This document shows positions 1 through 7,614 of a DNA stretch of 34,804 nt, piece after piece. The position numbers and the translations under genes were made by a program. Source of the stretch: Clostridia bacterium (lineage in GTDB: Bacteria > Bacillota > Clostridia > Oscillospirales > Acutalibacteraceae). The notes below the pieces were generated by a model. The model was not told the origin of the DNA. It did not search any database and worked only from the letters and a program-made list of their open reading frames with translations. The stretch spans positions 1 to 34,804 of the forward strand of contig CAAEIG010000231.1 in NCBI GenBank assembly GCA_900755895.1, written 5' to 3'. Numbering within the stretch: the first letter of the stretch is position 1; the number at the start of each line of letters is the position of its first letter.

Positions 1-930
1 CCCGCCGCTTCTGGCCCCCCCGGAGCCACGGGCCCCGGGGGTGCCGCCGGTGCCACTGGCGCTACCGGTCCTGCGGGTCCCACGGGTCCTCAGGGTCCTG
101 CCGGCGTTGCTGGTGTTACCGGCCCCACCGGGCCTACTGGTCCTACCGGGGCCACAGGTGCCGCCGGCGCCACTGGCGCTACCGGTGCTACCGGTCCTCA
201 AGGCGTTGCCGGAGCCACGGGTGCCACTGGTCCTGCGGGTCCCACCGGACCTACCGGTCCCACTGGTCCCACGGGCGCTGCCGGTCCTGCTGGTGCTACC
301 GGCGCTACTGGTCCTACTGGCCCCACAGGCGCTGCTGGCGCAACCGGTGCCACCGGTCCTACCGGAGCCACTGGCCCCACCGGTCCCACCGGTCCCACTG
401 GACCCACGGGCGCTACGGGTCCCACCGGTCCTACTGGACCGACGGGCGCTACAGCAACGTCAGACTTGATCGCTGCCACCAACGACAGCTCTCAAACCTC
501 GGGCTCCACTCCTGCCACGTTTGCAGCGATTGCGAATGCTGTTCAGACCGCTTCCATCGTGCCCTTGAACTTCGATGCAACCCCCATCTCCTCCGGGACT
601 TCCATGTCCCACCAGAACGGTGACCCTGAGATCACTGTCAATCAGCCGGGTATTTACCAGGCGTCCTTCCACAGCACGGTCTCCACACTGCCCGGACAGT
701 CCATTCCTGCAGTGCTCACTGTGAACCTGCTGTTAAACGGTGCGTCGCTGCCCGGCGCTTCCGCCACCCACACCTTTAACAGCTCCCAGGAGATCTCCAA
801 CCTGTCCTTTACGGTGCCCTTCCAAGTCAGCACCACTCCTGCCACCTTGACGGCAGTGCCCGAGCAGGCTGGTTTCCCCTTTAGCGGCAGCTCTTTGACC
901 GTGGTTCGACTGGGTGACGTGCCCGTTTGA
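1..930 (+). CDS. Collagen-like protein with BclA/C1q-like C-terminal domain (5' truncated)
   Basis: The frame is open from the first base of the window, so the start lies upstream. About 150 codons encode uninterrupted Gly-X-Y triplets, mostly GPT, GAT and GPA. A domain of about 155 residues follows, starting near 450 (SDLIAATNDSS) and ending VRLGDVPV. Known family: Gly-X-Y repeats plus a C-terminal jelly-roll of the C1q/BclA type form filaments on spores (exosporium) or on the cell surface of Firmicutes, and the Thr-rich triplets are usual O-glycosylation sites. The glycosyltransferase 60 bp downstream fits that picture. A start at 466 (TTG) is only an internal codon: the collagen repeats read straight into it. 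The protein class is certain; exosporium location is inference. Confidence 0.9.
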   Translation, partial: PAASGPPGATGPGGAAGATGATGPAGPTGPQGPAGVAGVTGPTGPTGPTGATGAAGATGATGATGPQGVAGATGATGPAGPTGPTGPTGPTGAAGPAGATGATGPTGPTGAAGATGATGPTGATGPTGPTGPTGPTGATGPTGPTGPTGATATSDLIAATNDSSQTSGSTPATFAAIANAVQTASIVPLNFDATPISSGTSMSHQNGDPEITVNQPGIYQASFHSTVSTLPGQSIPAVLTVNLLLNGASLPGASATHTFNSSQEISNLSFTVPFQVSTTPATLTAVPEQAGFPFSGSSLTVVRLGDVPV

Positions 931-946
931 TTGCATTTTGTTCCCT

Positions 947-966
947 GGGAGGGCTTCGGCCCTCCC
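947..966 (+). terminator. GC-rich hairpin with UUCG tetraloop
   Basis: An 8-bp perfect stem (GGGAGGGC / GCCCTCCC) closes a TTCG tetraloop, 16 bp after the collagen-like stop. There is no clean U-run, only a TTTT eight bases later, so it may be a weak terminator, a 3'-end stabiliser, or an attenuator that lowers read-through into the glycosyltransferase. Confidence 0.5.
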
Positions 967-992
967 CTACATGTTTTGAGAGGGGTCTTGCT

Positions 993-2066
993 ATGATTAC
1001 CATCAGCCTGTGCATGATCGTCAAAAACGAGGAGGACACACTGCCCCGCTGTCTTTCCTCCGTTCAGGGGCTGGCAGAGGAGCTCATTGTGGTGGACACC
1101 GGCAGTTCTGACCGCACCATGGAGATCGCTCAGGGATTTGGTGCCAGGGTATTCTCTTTCCCCTGGTCCGAAGATTTCGCCCTTGCCCGGAACTACTCCT
1201 TCTCCAAGGCCACCCAGGAGTTCTGCCTGTGGCTGGACGCCGATGACGTCATCACCCCGGAGGATCGGGAGGGATTCCTGGAACTAAAACGCACCCTTCC
1301 CCCTGAAACTGACGTGGTAATGCTCCCCTATCATGCCGCCTTCGACCAGGCTGGCCGCCCCACTCTGACCTACTACCGGGAACGGCTGATCCGCCGTTTG
1401 GCAGGGCTCGCCTGGGAAGGGGCTGTTCACGAGGCCATCACTCCAGCGGGGAGAGTCCTCCGCTGGGACGGCGCCGCCGTATCCCATCGGAAGCTCCGGG
1501 CTGGGGACCCGGACAGAAATCTGCGCATCTACCAAAACCTGTTGGCTCAGGGCAAGCAGCTCTCCCCTCGAGAGCAGTTCTACTATGCCCGAGAGTTGGC
1601 GGCTCACGGCCGGGATGAGGAAGCCGCCGCCCAATGGGAGGCTTTCCTGGACAGCGGGGAGGGCTGGGTGGAAAACGAAATCCAAGCCTGCCGGGATCTG
1701 TATCAATGCCGGCTGCGTCAGGGCAAGGACCGGGAAGCTTTTGCCGCGCTGACCCGAGCGCTGGTCTTTGGTCCGCCCCGGGCAGAGCTGTGCTGCGATC
1801 TGGGAGGATGGTTCTTTCAGAAAGGCGATTACCCCACTGCCACTTTCTGGTATGAGACAGCCCTCACCCGGCCCAGAGAGGACGGAGAAGGAGGCTTTGT
1901 CTCCCCGGAATGTTCCGGCTATCTGCCCTGCATTCAGCTGTGCGTATGCTGGTACCGCATGGGGGATCCGATCCGCTCCCAGGAGTACAACCAGCGGGCC
2001 GGAACCTTTAAGCCCGATGGGGAGGAATTCCTCTTCAATCAGCGGTTTTTTCAGGGCGGAGCGTAA
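993..2066 (+). CDS. Family 2 glycosyltransferase with TPR-like C-terminus
   Basis: The protein has 357 aa. The GT-A fold begins at residue 3 (ISLCMIVKNEE), with VVDTGSSD at 33-40 and the metal/nucleotide-sugar DxD motif as DADD at 82-85. Residues from about 190 to 340 are helical and TPR-like (REQFYYARELAAHGRDEEAAAQWEAF is split over two helices). Known: this GT2-plus-TPR arrangement (SunS-like and spore-coat glycosyltransferases) transfers sugars to proteins. The ATG at 993 is chosen because GAGAGGGG lies just upstream; an upstream TTG at 927 would overlap the previous stop and run through the hairpin. Its position after a Thr-rich collagen protein suggests that this protein is the acceptor, which is inference. 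Confidence 0.85.
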   Translation: MITISLCMIVKNEEDTLPRCLSSVQGLAEELIVVDTGSSDRTMEIAQGFGARVFSFPWSEDFALARNYSFSKATQEFCLWLDADDVITPEDREGFLELKRTLPPETDVVMLPYHAAFDQAGRPTLTYYRERLIRRLAGLAWEGAVHEAITPAGRVLRWDGAAVSHRKLRAGDPDRNLRIYQNLLAQGKQLSPREQFYYARELAAHGRDEEAAAQWEAFLDSGEGWVENEIQACRDLYQCRLRQGKDREAFAALTRALVFGPPRAELCCDLGGWFFQKGDYPTATFWYETALTRPREDGEGGFVSPECSGYLPCIQLCVCWYRMGDPIRSQEYNQRAGTFKPDGEEFLFNQRFFQGGA

Positions 2067-2099
2067 CTTAGAAAATCTTTTTCCTGCACCTTCCCTCCC

Positions 2100-2128
2100 T
2101 TGTTTTTTCCAAGAAAATGCGCTACTAT
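2100..2128 (+). promoter_or_regulatory. Sigma-A-type promoter for the Dabb-MATE pair
   Basis: TTGTTT, a 17-bp spacer, then TACTAT, ending 45 bp before the Dabb ATG. A purine-rich Shine-Dalgarno (GGGAAGG) sits at about 2157-2163. Confidence 0.6.
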
Positions 2129-2173
2129 AGGTGTGTATGTGACGATTTTTTCAAAAGGGAAGGATGATTGGAA

Positions 2174-2485
2174 ATGATACAGCATATCGTCATGTTTCGG
2201 TTTCTAGAGGAAGCCTGCGGCAAGTCCAAGGAGGAAAATCTCCAAGAGGCCAAAGCTCGCATGCTCGCCCTGAAGGACCAGATTCCTCAGATCCGGGGGA
2301 TGGAGGTTCACCTGGCGGCACCGGGCAGCGCTGCCGGCAATTTTGACTATGTTTTGATCTCTCAATTTGACAGCATGGAGGATTTGGAGATCTATCAGAA
2401 GCATCCCGCCCACGTGGCCTTTGGGAAATTTGTCTCTGAGCTGCGGGAGCCCGACGGCCGCGCCTGCATGGATTACCTGCTATGA
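2174..2485 (+). CDS. Dabb (stress-responsive alpha/beta barrel) family protein
   Basis: The protein has 103 aa and begins MIQHIVMFRF, the usual start of the Dabb family (PF07876). It shows FDYVLISQFDSMEDLEIYQKHP in two blocks, with the family's F-x-S-x-E-D-L-x-x-Y-x-x-H-P pattern, close to the usual 95-105 residues. Dabb proteins are small dimeric ferredoxin-like barrels; several bind small hydrophobic molecules but most have no assigned reaction. The ATG at 2174 is preferred over a TTG six bases upstream because it gives the family N-terminus. Its stop overlaps the start of the MATE gene by four bases (ATGA), so the two are translationally coupled. Confidence 0.85.
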   Translation: MIQHIVMFRFLEEACGKSKEENLQEAKARMLALKDQIPQIRGMEVHLAAPGSAAGNFDYVLISQFDSMEDLEIYQKHPAHVAFGKFVSELREPDGRACMDYLL

Positions 2486-3921
2486 AAGGCAACGACCGCA
2501 TCTCCGCGATGCTGGCGGCCCCGGGCATGCCCCATCTGAGGGGCACTTTGCTCTCCGTGCTGTTTCTGGCCTGGCCCGCCATTATCGAGCAGATCATGCT
2601 CACCCTGGTGCAGTATGTGGATACTGCCATGGTGGGCTCCTTGGGGTCCGACGCCACGGCAGCTGTGGGGCTGACAGCCTCCACTACCTGGCTATTCAAC
2701 GGTTTATTCAATGCGGCTGCCGTGGGCTTTTCCGTCCAGGTGGCCCAACATTTGGGCGGCGGCCGCAATGAGGAGGCCAAAAAGGTCACCTGGCAGGGAT
2801 TGCGCTTTGTGGTGCTCTTTGGTGTGTTGATGGGTATCATCGGGTTTGTGCTCAGCTTCTTCCTACCGGCAATGTTGGGGGCGGATCCCTCCATCCGGGA
2901 GGACGCTTCCATCTATTTCCGCATCATTGCCTGCGCCATGCCCTTTACATTGGGTTCCAATATGTTCAGCGCCATCATCCGGTGCTCCGGCGACACCCGC
3001 ACCCCCATGGTCCTGAACTTGATGATCAACGTGCTCAACGTGATCCTGAACACCCTGTTCATCTACGCTCCCCGTACCGTGGAGGTTTTTGGCAGTCAGA
3101 TCCAGGTATGGGGCTTTGGATGGGGCGTAGCTGGTGCCGCCTTTGCGTCGGCGTTGTCCACAGCCATTGTGGCCTGCCTGTTCCTGGTGGTGCTCTTTTT
3201 CAAGAAGTCCCCGGTACAGATCAGTCTCCGGAAGCGCTACGGGTTTGAGCGCCAATGCCTGATGACCACCTGGAAACTGGGACTGCCCGTAGCATTGGAA
3301 CGGGCCACCATGAGCTTGGCTCAAATCGTCATCACCGGTTTGATCACCGGGGTTGGCACCGTAGCAGTGGCCGCAAACCACCTGGCGGTGACTGCAGAAT
3401 CCATCAGCTATCTGCCTGCGTCCGGCGTGGCAGTGGCAGGCACTACCCTGGTGGGTCAGGCCATCGGCGCAGGGCGGAAGGACCTTGCCCAACGGTTTGC
3501 CCGGATGGTCAGCTGGATGGGCGTGGTGATCATGACCTTTGGCGGAGCGATTTTGTTTTTCTTTGCTTCCCAGCTCATTCAGATTTTCTCCACCGACCCT
3601 CAGGTGATTGACCTGGGCAGTCGTGTCCTGCGGATCGTGGCCTTTGCAGAACCTCTCTTTGGAGCATCCATCGTGGCGTCCGGCTGCCTGCGGGGCGCAG
3701 GAGATTCCCGAGGGCCGTTCCTCATTGGGCTGTGCACCATGTGGGGCGTGCGGATCACCCTGTCCCTAGCGCTGGTGGGCAGCATGGGATTGATTGGCGT
3801 CTGGCTTGCCATGGCTGCTGAGTTGTGTGTCCGCGGATTGATCTTCATGATCCGTCTATACCGTGGCAAATGGCTGCACATTCAGCTGTTCCAACCCACC
3901 GAGGAAAAAGCAAAAAACTGA
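2482..3921 (+). CDS. MATE family efflux transporter
   Basis: A 479-aa integral membrane protein with about 12 hydrophobic segments in two similar halves. The first begins near residue 24 (LLSVLFLAWPAIIEQIM) with the MATE signature region VDTAMVGSLG at about 46-55; the second begins near 265 (LGLPVALERATMS). Known: MATE proteins export organic cations or drugs using a sodium or proton gradient. The length is typical (440-480 aa). It overlaps the Dabb gene by four bases and shares its promoter. A second, distant MATE gene lies at 18208-19566 with its own MarR regulator. The substrate cannot be told from sequence. Confidence 0.92.
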   Translation: MKGNDRISAMLAAPGMPHLRGTLLSVLFLAWPAIIEQIMLTLVQYVDTAMVGSLGSDATAAVGLTASTTWLFNGLFNAAAVGFSVQVAQHLGGGRNEEAKKVTWQGLRFVVLFGVLMGIIGFVLSFFLPAMLGADPSIREDASIYFRIIACAMPFTLGSNMFSAIIRCSGDTRTPMVLNLMINVLNVILNTLFIYAPRTVEVFGSQIQVWGFGWGVAGAAFASALSTAIVACLFLVVLFFKKSPVQISLRKRYGFERQCLMTTWKLGLPVALERATMSLAQIVITGLITGVGTVAVAANHLAVTAESISYLPASGVAVAGTTLVGQAIGAGRKDLAQRFARMVSWMGVVIMTFGGAILFFFASQLIQIFSTDPQVIDLGSRVLRIVAFAEPLFGASIVASGCLRGAGDSRGPFLIGLCTMWGVRITLSLALVGSMGLIGVWLAMAAELCVRGLIFMIRLYRGKWLHIQLFQPTEEKAKN

Positions 3922-3930
3922 GGAAAACGC

Positions 3931-3959
3931 TTTACAACCCACACCTCATGTGCTAAAAT
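3931..3959 (+). promoter_or_regulatory. Promoter of tRNA-Ala
   Basis: TTTACA, a 17-bp spacer, then TAAAAT, about 39 bp upstream of the mature tRNA 5' end. The predicted start (about 3966) falls inside the 5' arm of the hairpin at 3961-3993, so transcripts from this promoter would contain only part of that hairpin. Confidence 0.65.
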
Positions 3960-3960
3960 A

Positions 3961-3995
3961 AAGAAGCTGTCTATGAAGGTTAGATAGCTTCTTTT
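3961..3995 (+). terminator. Terminator after the MATE gene, upstream of tRNA-Ala
   Basis: AAGAAGCTGTCTA pairs with TAGATAGCTTCTT (13 bp, one G-U) around a 7-base loop, followed by TTAT. It lies 39 bp after the MATE stop. Confidence 0.6.
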
Positions 3996-3997
3996 AT

Positions 3998-4073
3998 GGG
4001 CCCATAGCTCAGCTGGGAGAGCGTTCGGTTCGCATCCGAGAGGTCGAGGGTTCGAATCCCTTTGGGTCCACCA
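3998..4073 (+). tRNA. tRNA-Ala(CGC)
   Basis: A full 76-nt cloverleaf with encoded CCA. The acceptor stem is GGGCCCA/TGGGTCC and carries the G3-U70 pair, the alanine identity element. The D stem is GCTC/GAGC. The anticodon stem is TTCGG/CCGAG with loop TTCGCAT, anticodon CGC (reads GCG). The T arm is GAGGG TTCGAAT CCCTT. It has its own promoter and terminator and marks the left edge of the AT-rich accessory region. I see no second copy of its 3' end, so integration at this site is not shown. Confidence 0.95.
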
Positions 4074-4085
4074 TGTGAATTAGGG

Positions 4086-4137
4086 TAAGAGTATTGCACA
4101 GTTTTTCTTAGACTGTCTAATACTCTTATTTTTTTTA
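4086..4137 (+). terminator. Strong intrinsic terminator of tRNA-Ala
   Basis: TAAGAGTATT (4086-4095) pairs with AATACTCTTA (4119-4128), extended by ACAG/CTGT inside, followed by an uninterrupted T-run from 4129. Confidence 0.85.
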
Positions 4138-4249
4138 TTTCTTTTTTCCAAGTAGACTCGGGGTGAATCATCGGATAAATGCTAACCGTTAAAAGGGGCT
4201 GCTGGACAAAAACGGAAAAAACTTTACCTAAAAAGGGAGAATAAATCAC

Positions 4250-5470
4250 TTTTGAACTCTCTAGTCCAATCGTTATTTGGACTTTTGCATTTGTTGATAA
4301 TGTTCTTCAAATTGATTTGGAGTTTTCAGATTTAAAGTAATATGAGGGCGTTTTGAATTGTAAAATTCAAAATAATCGTCAACACTCTCCTTGAATTGTC
4401 GTTCCGATACATAGGATGTACGGTATATTTCTTCTCGTTTCATGGTGGCGAAAAAAGCTTCAGCTACTGCATTGTCATGAGGAGTTCCCGGTCTAGAAAA
4501 GGATTGGACAACCTTGTTCAAACGAAGCAGCTCCCGGAACGTCTTAGATGTATACTGTGCCCCCTGGTCACTGTGAAACATGAGGTTCTGGGGGGAATTT
4601 CTGCTTTTGTAGGCCTGCTTGAATGTAGATGTAATCAAATATGTAGTGTTTTGGGCCGACACTCGGTAAGCCACAACCTTTCTGGAAAACAGATCTAAAA
4701 TCACGCAAACATAAAGATACCTTCCGTGTACTTTGAAACAGGTAACATCGCTGACCCAAATGCGATTGGGCTCGTCTACTTGAAACTTTCTTTGTAAGAT
4801 ATTTTTAGTTTCTTGAATGCTTTCCAACCACTGATATTGTTTTTTGGAAAAAGTAGAAACACTTTTTAGTCCCATCTCACGCATCAGTTCCGCTACATAT
4901 TTGTAAGAGGCACAGATTCCACGTTCTTTTAAAACAGACGCTATTTTTGTGGCCCCAAACCTCTGGTGACTTTCATCAAATACCTGTCGTACCGCTTCCT
5001 TCACCTCTTCTTTTCGCTTGTCATAAGCAGTTACTTCCTTCCGGCGAAAAATATGGTTGTAAAATGTTCCTCGAGCTACGCAAAGAGCATCACATAGAGC
5101 ATGAACTGAATATTGTCCATAGAGTTTTTCCATTTCTCTCAGACGGTCTTGAAGTGGCGCTGATACACTACAATTTACTTTTTGAAAAATTTTCAAACGT
5201 TCTTCCAACATTTTTACTTTCCGCTTCAAATTCTCCACTTCTCTCAAGGTCACTCTAGTTGTCTCATTGCCATTCTTGATTACAGTTGTATAGGACCGAA
5301 TCCACGTGTAAAAAGTGCTCCTGGCTATACCTGTTCTTGCGCAAATAGATCTCACTGATTCCCCTTGTTCATATTGAAGAACAAGGGCTTGTTTTTCTTC
5401 GAATGATATTTTCATAAAAAATCCCTCTTCTTTATTCTGATTCTCGTTTGGTGCCATCTAAAGTTAATAG
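4250..5470. mobile_element. IS3-family insertion sequence (ends approximate)
   Basis: The element is defined by its transposase; the ends are estimates. A possible right-hand end relative to the transposase starts TGAACTCTCTAGTCC near 4253. The opposite end may be the imperfect match TGAATCTATTAACTT, read on the minus strand near 5474. Their similarity is weak and I find no convincing target duplication, so the outer limits are unresolved. No internal stop is seen in the transposase, so the element may be active. Confidence 0.5.
4273..5415 (-). CDS. IS3-family transposase, single uninterrupted ORF
   Basis: The protein has 380 aa. An N-terminal helix-turn-helix (about 5-45, with SVRSICARTGIARSTFYTW in the recognition region) is followed by a leucine-zipper-like coiled coil (about 55-80). 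An HTH_21-like linker comes next, then the rve integrase core with the DDE triad D223 (WVSDVT), D283 (FHSDQG) and E319 (NAVAEAFF). The last two are 35 residues apart, as in IS3 enzymes. Most IS3 elements split this into orfA and orfB joined by a -1 frameshift; here it is one frame. The ATG at 5415 has GAGGG eight bases upstream; the longer frame to 5457 adds 14 residues without a better ribosome binding site. Confidence 0.9.
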   Translation of the reverse strand: MKISFEEKQALVLQYEQGESVRSICARTGIARSTFYTWIRSYTTVIKNGNETTRVTLREVENLKRKVKMLEERLKIFQKVNCSVSAPLQDRLREMEKLYGQYSVHALCDALCVARGTFYNHIFRRKEVTAYDKRKEEVKEAVRQVFDESHQRFGATKIASVLKERGICASYKYVAELMREMGLKSVSTFSKKQYQWLESIQETKNILQRKFQVDEPNRIWVSDVTCFKVHGRYLYVCVILDLFSRKVVAYRVSAQNTTYLITSTFKQAYKSRNSPQNLMFHSDQGAQYTSKTFRELLRLNKVVQSFSRPGTPHDNAVAEAFFATMKREEIYRTSYVSERQFKESVDDYFEFYNSKRPHITLNLKTPNQFEEHYQQMQKSK

Positions 5471-5487
5471 ATTCAACCTGTTTGTTC

Positions 5488-5496
5488 TGTTATAAT
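5488..5496 (+). promoter_or_regulatory. Extended -10 promoter for the DUF2971-like/TPR gene
   Basis: TGTTATAAT is an exact extended -10 box, 45 bp before the ATG at 5542. No good -35 is present at 16-18 bp. It sits next to the presumed IS end, so the IS may have separated the gene from its older upstream region. Confidence 0.5.
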
Positions 5497-5541
5497 AGTA
5501 CTGTGTTTCACCAAAAGGAGAAACGAGAGGAGCATCTCCAA

Positions 5542-7341
5542 ATGCGGCAAGATTTCTTTAAAATCGTTTCAAGTGAATATGTAGATGATCTATTAAACGG
5601 AATTCTCTACATGAACCCCCTCTCCTACTTTCGAGAAATTGAAAAGGGTGACAATCCAGCACAAAAAGACCCTCTTGAGGGATCTTTGGGAACAGCCCCC
5701 AAAAATCGACTTCGTCAGTATGGAATGCATTTCAGTGATCCTATTCTCAAAATGATGGGGGATCAAGTAAATTTAATCAGTGAGAATTATGGCTTTCAAA
5801 ATCTTTACTGTCTATACCAGTTGCAAATAAACGACGAAGCCAAAACCGTTCTTAAACCCAGCACTGATTTGATAAACTTCAACGATCCTGGTGAGGCTTC
5901 CAAAGTAGTTGTTTGGATCAAAAATCAATCGGAATTCCTTGCACGTCTGGAAATGGCCATTCAGCAAGAGATCAAGACATATCAGCAGGAATACGCCATT
6001 TATGGAAGCGTTGTTTATCGAAACTCATGGCTCTCTGCAGACGCCCCCGGAAACCGCTGTGCTTTCCACAAAGAACCATCTTTTGCCTATCAACAAGAAT
6101 GGCGTCTCGCCATCTTAAGGTGTGGTTGGAAAGACGAAGCTTACCGCTTTTCTATAGGAGATCTCCGTGATATTGCAACGGTAATTCCACTGAAAGACTT
6201 CATCGAACATCCGGAAACTCTTTACCCAGGTTATACATTAGTCATGGGAGCTGACTCGAATTCTTCCCATTCATACAAAATGTTTGGACAGATTCATGCA
6301 GTAAGCAAATTGATGTATGCGTATGAGCCCCAGCATTTCCACCAACCAAAAATGTCTGACCAAACCCTTGCGGATTGGCACTACACGCAATATCTCCATT
6401 TAAGCGGACAGGATGAACAAATCGAACCCTACTTAGAAAAAGCTTTTGAGACCCACAAAGATTTGGAACATCTACAATTACTGGCTCAATATCGACTTTC
6501 AAAAGATTTATGGGTGAAAGCAACGGATGTTTACCATGAAATCCTTACAGAGGATCCAGAAATTATCCTAGAAGATCCGGACTCTTTTTTCTACTCGCTT
6601 CATCAGATTTTGATGACACACCAACAACCTGCGGACGCAGCTAAATTGATAAAAATATCGGAGCAATACAACCTTTCGGAAGATTTGCGGACTACAATGC
6701 TAAGTGACTGTCTCTTTGCTCTTGGAGAATATGACCAAGCAGTAGAAATTTACAAAAATATGCAAATCACCTGCCAAGATCCCATATTGGACTATTACCT
6801 TGCAGTATCCTATTTAAACCTACTGCAATTCTCAATGGCAGAAAAACATCTTATCCGCTACAAAAACTTGTTCTCACAATCGCAAGAATCCTCAAGAAAA
6901 GCAGAGGAACTAAATAAAATTCTTGCCTGTTTTTTAAACAATGAGCCGCTTCCATGCACCACAAAAGACCATCCGTTTCAGGACCTTAATTGGGATGATA
7001 AAATCGAAAGCACCCTAAAGCTGGCAGAAGGAAAAACACTTTATCTGGGAATTGATGCCCTCTGTCAGCTGGAAATAGGGCAAAAATGGGATCTGTTGCA
7101 GAACATGAACCTTGTAGAAGTTGTCCCTCAAACTATAACACGTCTTCTAGACATTTACTCCTCTACGGGCAATCTCCTTTTCTATAAAATCATACAACAG
7201 CTTTCCCAGATGGAACACTTACGTATCCGTTCTCCCAAACTGGAGTATTTTCTGTTATTTGATCGCCAGCACCCTGATTGGCCAGATCATTACAAGGCAG
7301 AATATGGATTGCTGCTAGATGAACAAACCACCCCAAATTGA
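5542..7341 (+). CDS. Large hypothetical protein: DUF2971-like N-domain, TPR-like repeats, possible PIN-like C-domain
   Basis: The protein has 599 aa and no signal peptide. Residues 5-50 carry ILYMNPLSYFREIE followed by D and EG residues, and FAYQQEWRL lies at 181-189. The combination of an L-Y-M-N-x-L-x-Y-F-R block with a later E-W-R block resembles DUF2971-type proteins often found near phage-defence genes. Residues about 275-480 are paired helices (LFALGEYDQAVEIYKNM and similar) resembling TPRs. Residues about 492-599 contain TLYLGIDALCQLEIG and EVVPQTITRLLDIY, which resembles the start and second strand-helix of PIN domains that end TPR-PIN proteins; the acidic site is not clearly complete. 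The ATG at 5542 is chosen because GAGAGGAG precedes it by nine bases. Function is unknown; a defence or RNA-linked role is inference. Confidence 0.7.
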   Translation: MRQDFFKIVSSEYVDDLLNGILYMNPLSYFREIEKGDNPAQKDPLEGSLGTAPKNRLRQYGMHFSDPILKMMGDQVNLISENYGFQNLYCLYQLQINDEAKTVLKPSTDLINFNDPGEASKVVVWIKNQSEFLARLEMAIQQEIKTYQQEYAIYGSVVYRNSWLSADAPGNRCAFHKEPSFAYQQEWRLAILRCGWKDEAYRFSIGDLRDIATVIPLKDFIEHPETLYPGYTLVMGADSNSSHSYKMFGQIHAVSKLMYAYEPQHFHQPKMSDQTLADWHYTQYLHLSGQDEQIEPYLEKAFETHKDLEHLQLLAQYRLSKDLWVKATDVYHEILTEDPEIILEDPDSFFYSLHQILMTHQQPADAAKLIKISEQYNLSEDLRTTMLSDCLFALGEYDQAVEIYKNMQITCQDPILDYYLAVSYLNLLQFSMAEKHLIRYKNLFSQSQESSRKAEELNKILACFLNNEPLPCTTKDHPFQDLNWDDKIESTLKLAEGKTLYLGIDALCQLEIGQKWDLLQNMNLVEVVPQTITRLLDIYSSTGNLLFYKIIQQLSQMEHLRIRSPKLEYFLLFDRQHPDWPDHYKAEYGLLLDEQTTPN

Positions 7342-7462
7342 TTACTTGACCCCACAAAGAACTCGTCTCCCTGGCAAAGACTAAAACATTTTCCTCAAAA
7401 GAAAGAATGCATAAAGGCTATGGCGGAACAGAAAAGCAATCTTATTCCAAAGTCCGTTCTTT

Positions 7463-7562
7463 TTTGTCCAGTGAAATCTGTTCAACGTGAGAAACCCGTT
7501 AAACCCGGACAAAACCTGGGTTTTTGACCTCGTTTTTTGGTCGGGGGCTCATTTTTGTTCAG
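7463..7562 (+). repeat. Diverged direct repeat, copy A
   Basis: About 100 bp resembles 15006-15113 (roughly 65-70% by eye). Shared blocks in the same order are TTTTTGTYCAGTGAA, GTTCAA, AAAACCTGGG, ACCT, TTTTGG, GGGG and TCATTTTTGT. Each copy also begins and ends with a version of ATTTTTGTYCA. It lies in the 271-bp gap between the TPR gene and the first Rhs frame. Confidence 0.65.
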
Positions 7563-7577
7563 TACAGTCACAAAATT

Positions 7578-7614
7578 CCCGCTGAAACACTGGGTTTCGG
7601 CGGGTTTTCTTTTT
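7578..7614 (+). terminator. Intrinsic terminator upstream of the Rhs array
   Basis: CCCGCTGAAA pairs with TTTCGGCGGG (one G-U) around CACTGGG, followed by TTTTCTTTTT. It insulates the Rhs region from upstream transcription. A second weaker hairpin (GGCC/GGCC followed by seven T) lies at 7654-7677. Confidence 0.75.

Noticed and set aside
1..450. Tandem short repeats as a CRISPR array
   Set aside because: The repeats are 9-bp coding triplet repeats without spacers.
41..482. Long Pro/Leu-rich and Gly/Val/Pro-rich frames on both strands
   Set aside because: They are shifted or antisense readings of the Gly-X-Y collagen repeats; the collagen frame continues into a real C-terminal domain.
3980..4249. 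Minus-strand 89-aa frame containing PKGIRTLDLSDANRT
   Set aside because: It is the antisense translation of tRNA-Ala; this G-I-R-T-L-D-type string is a well-known false protein produced by tRNA genes.
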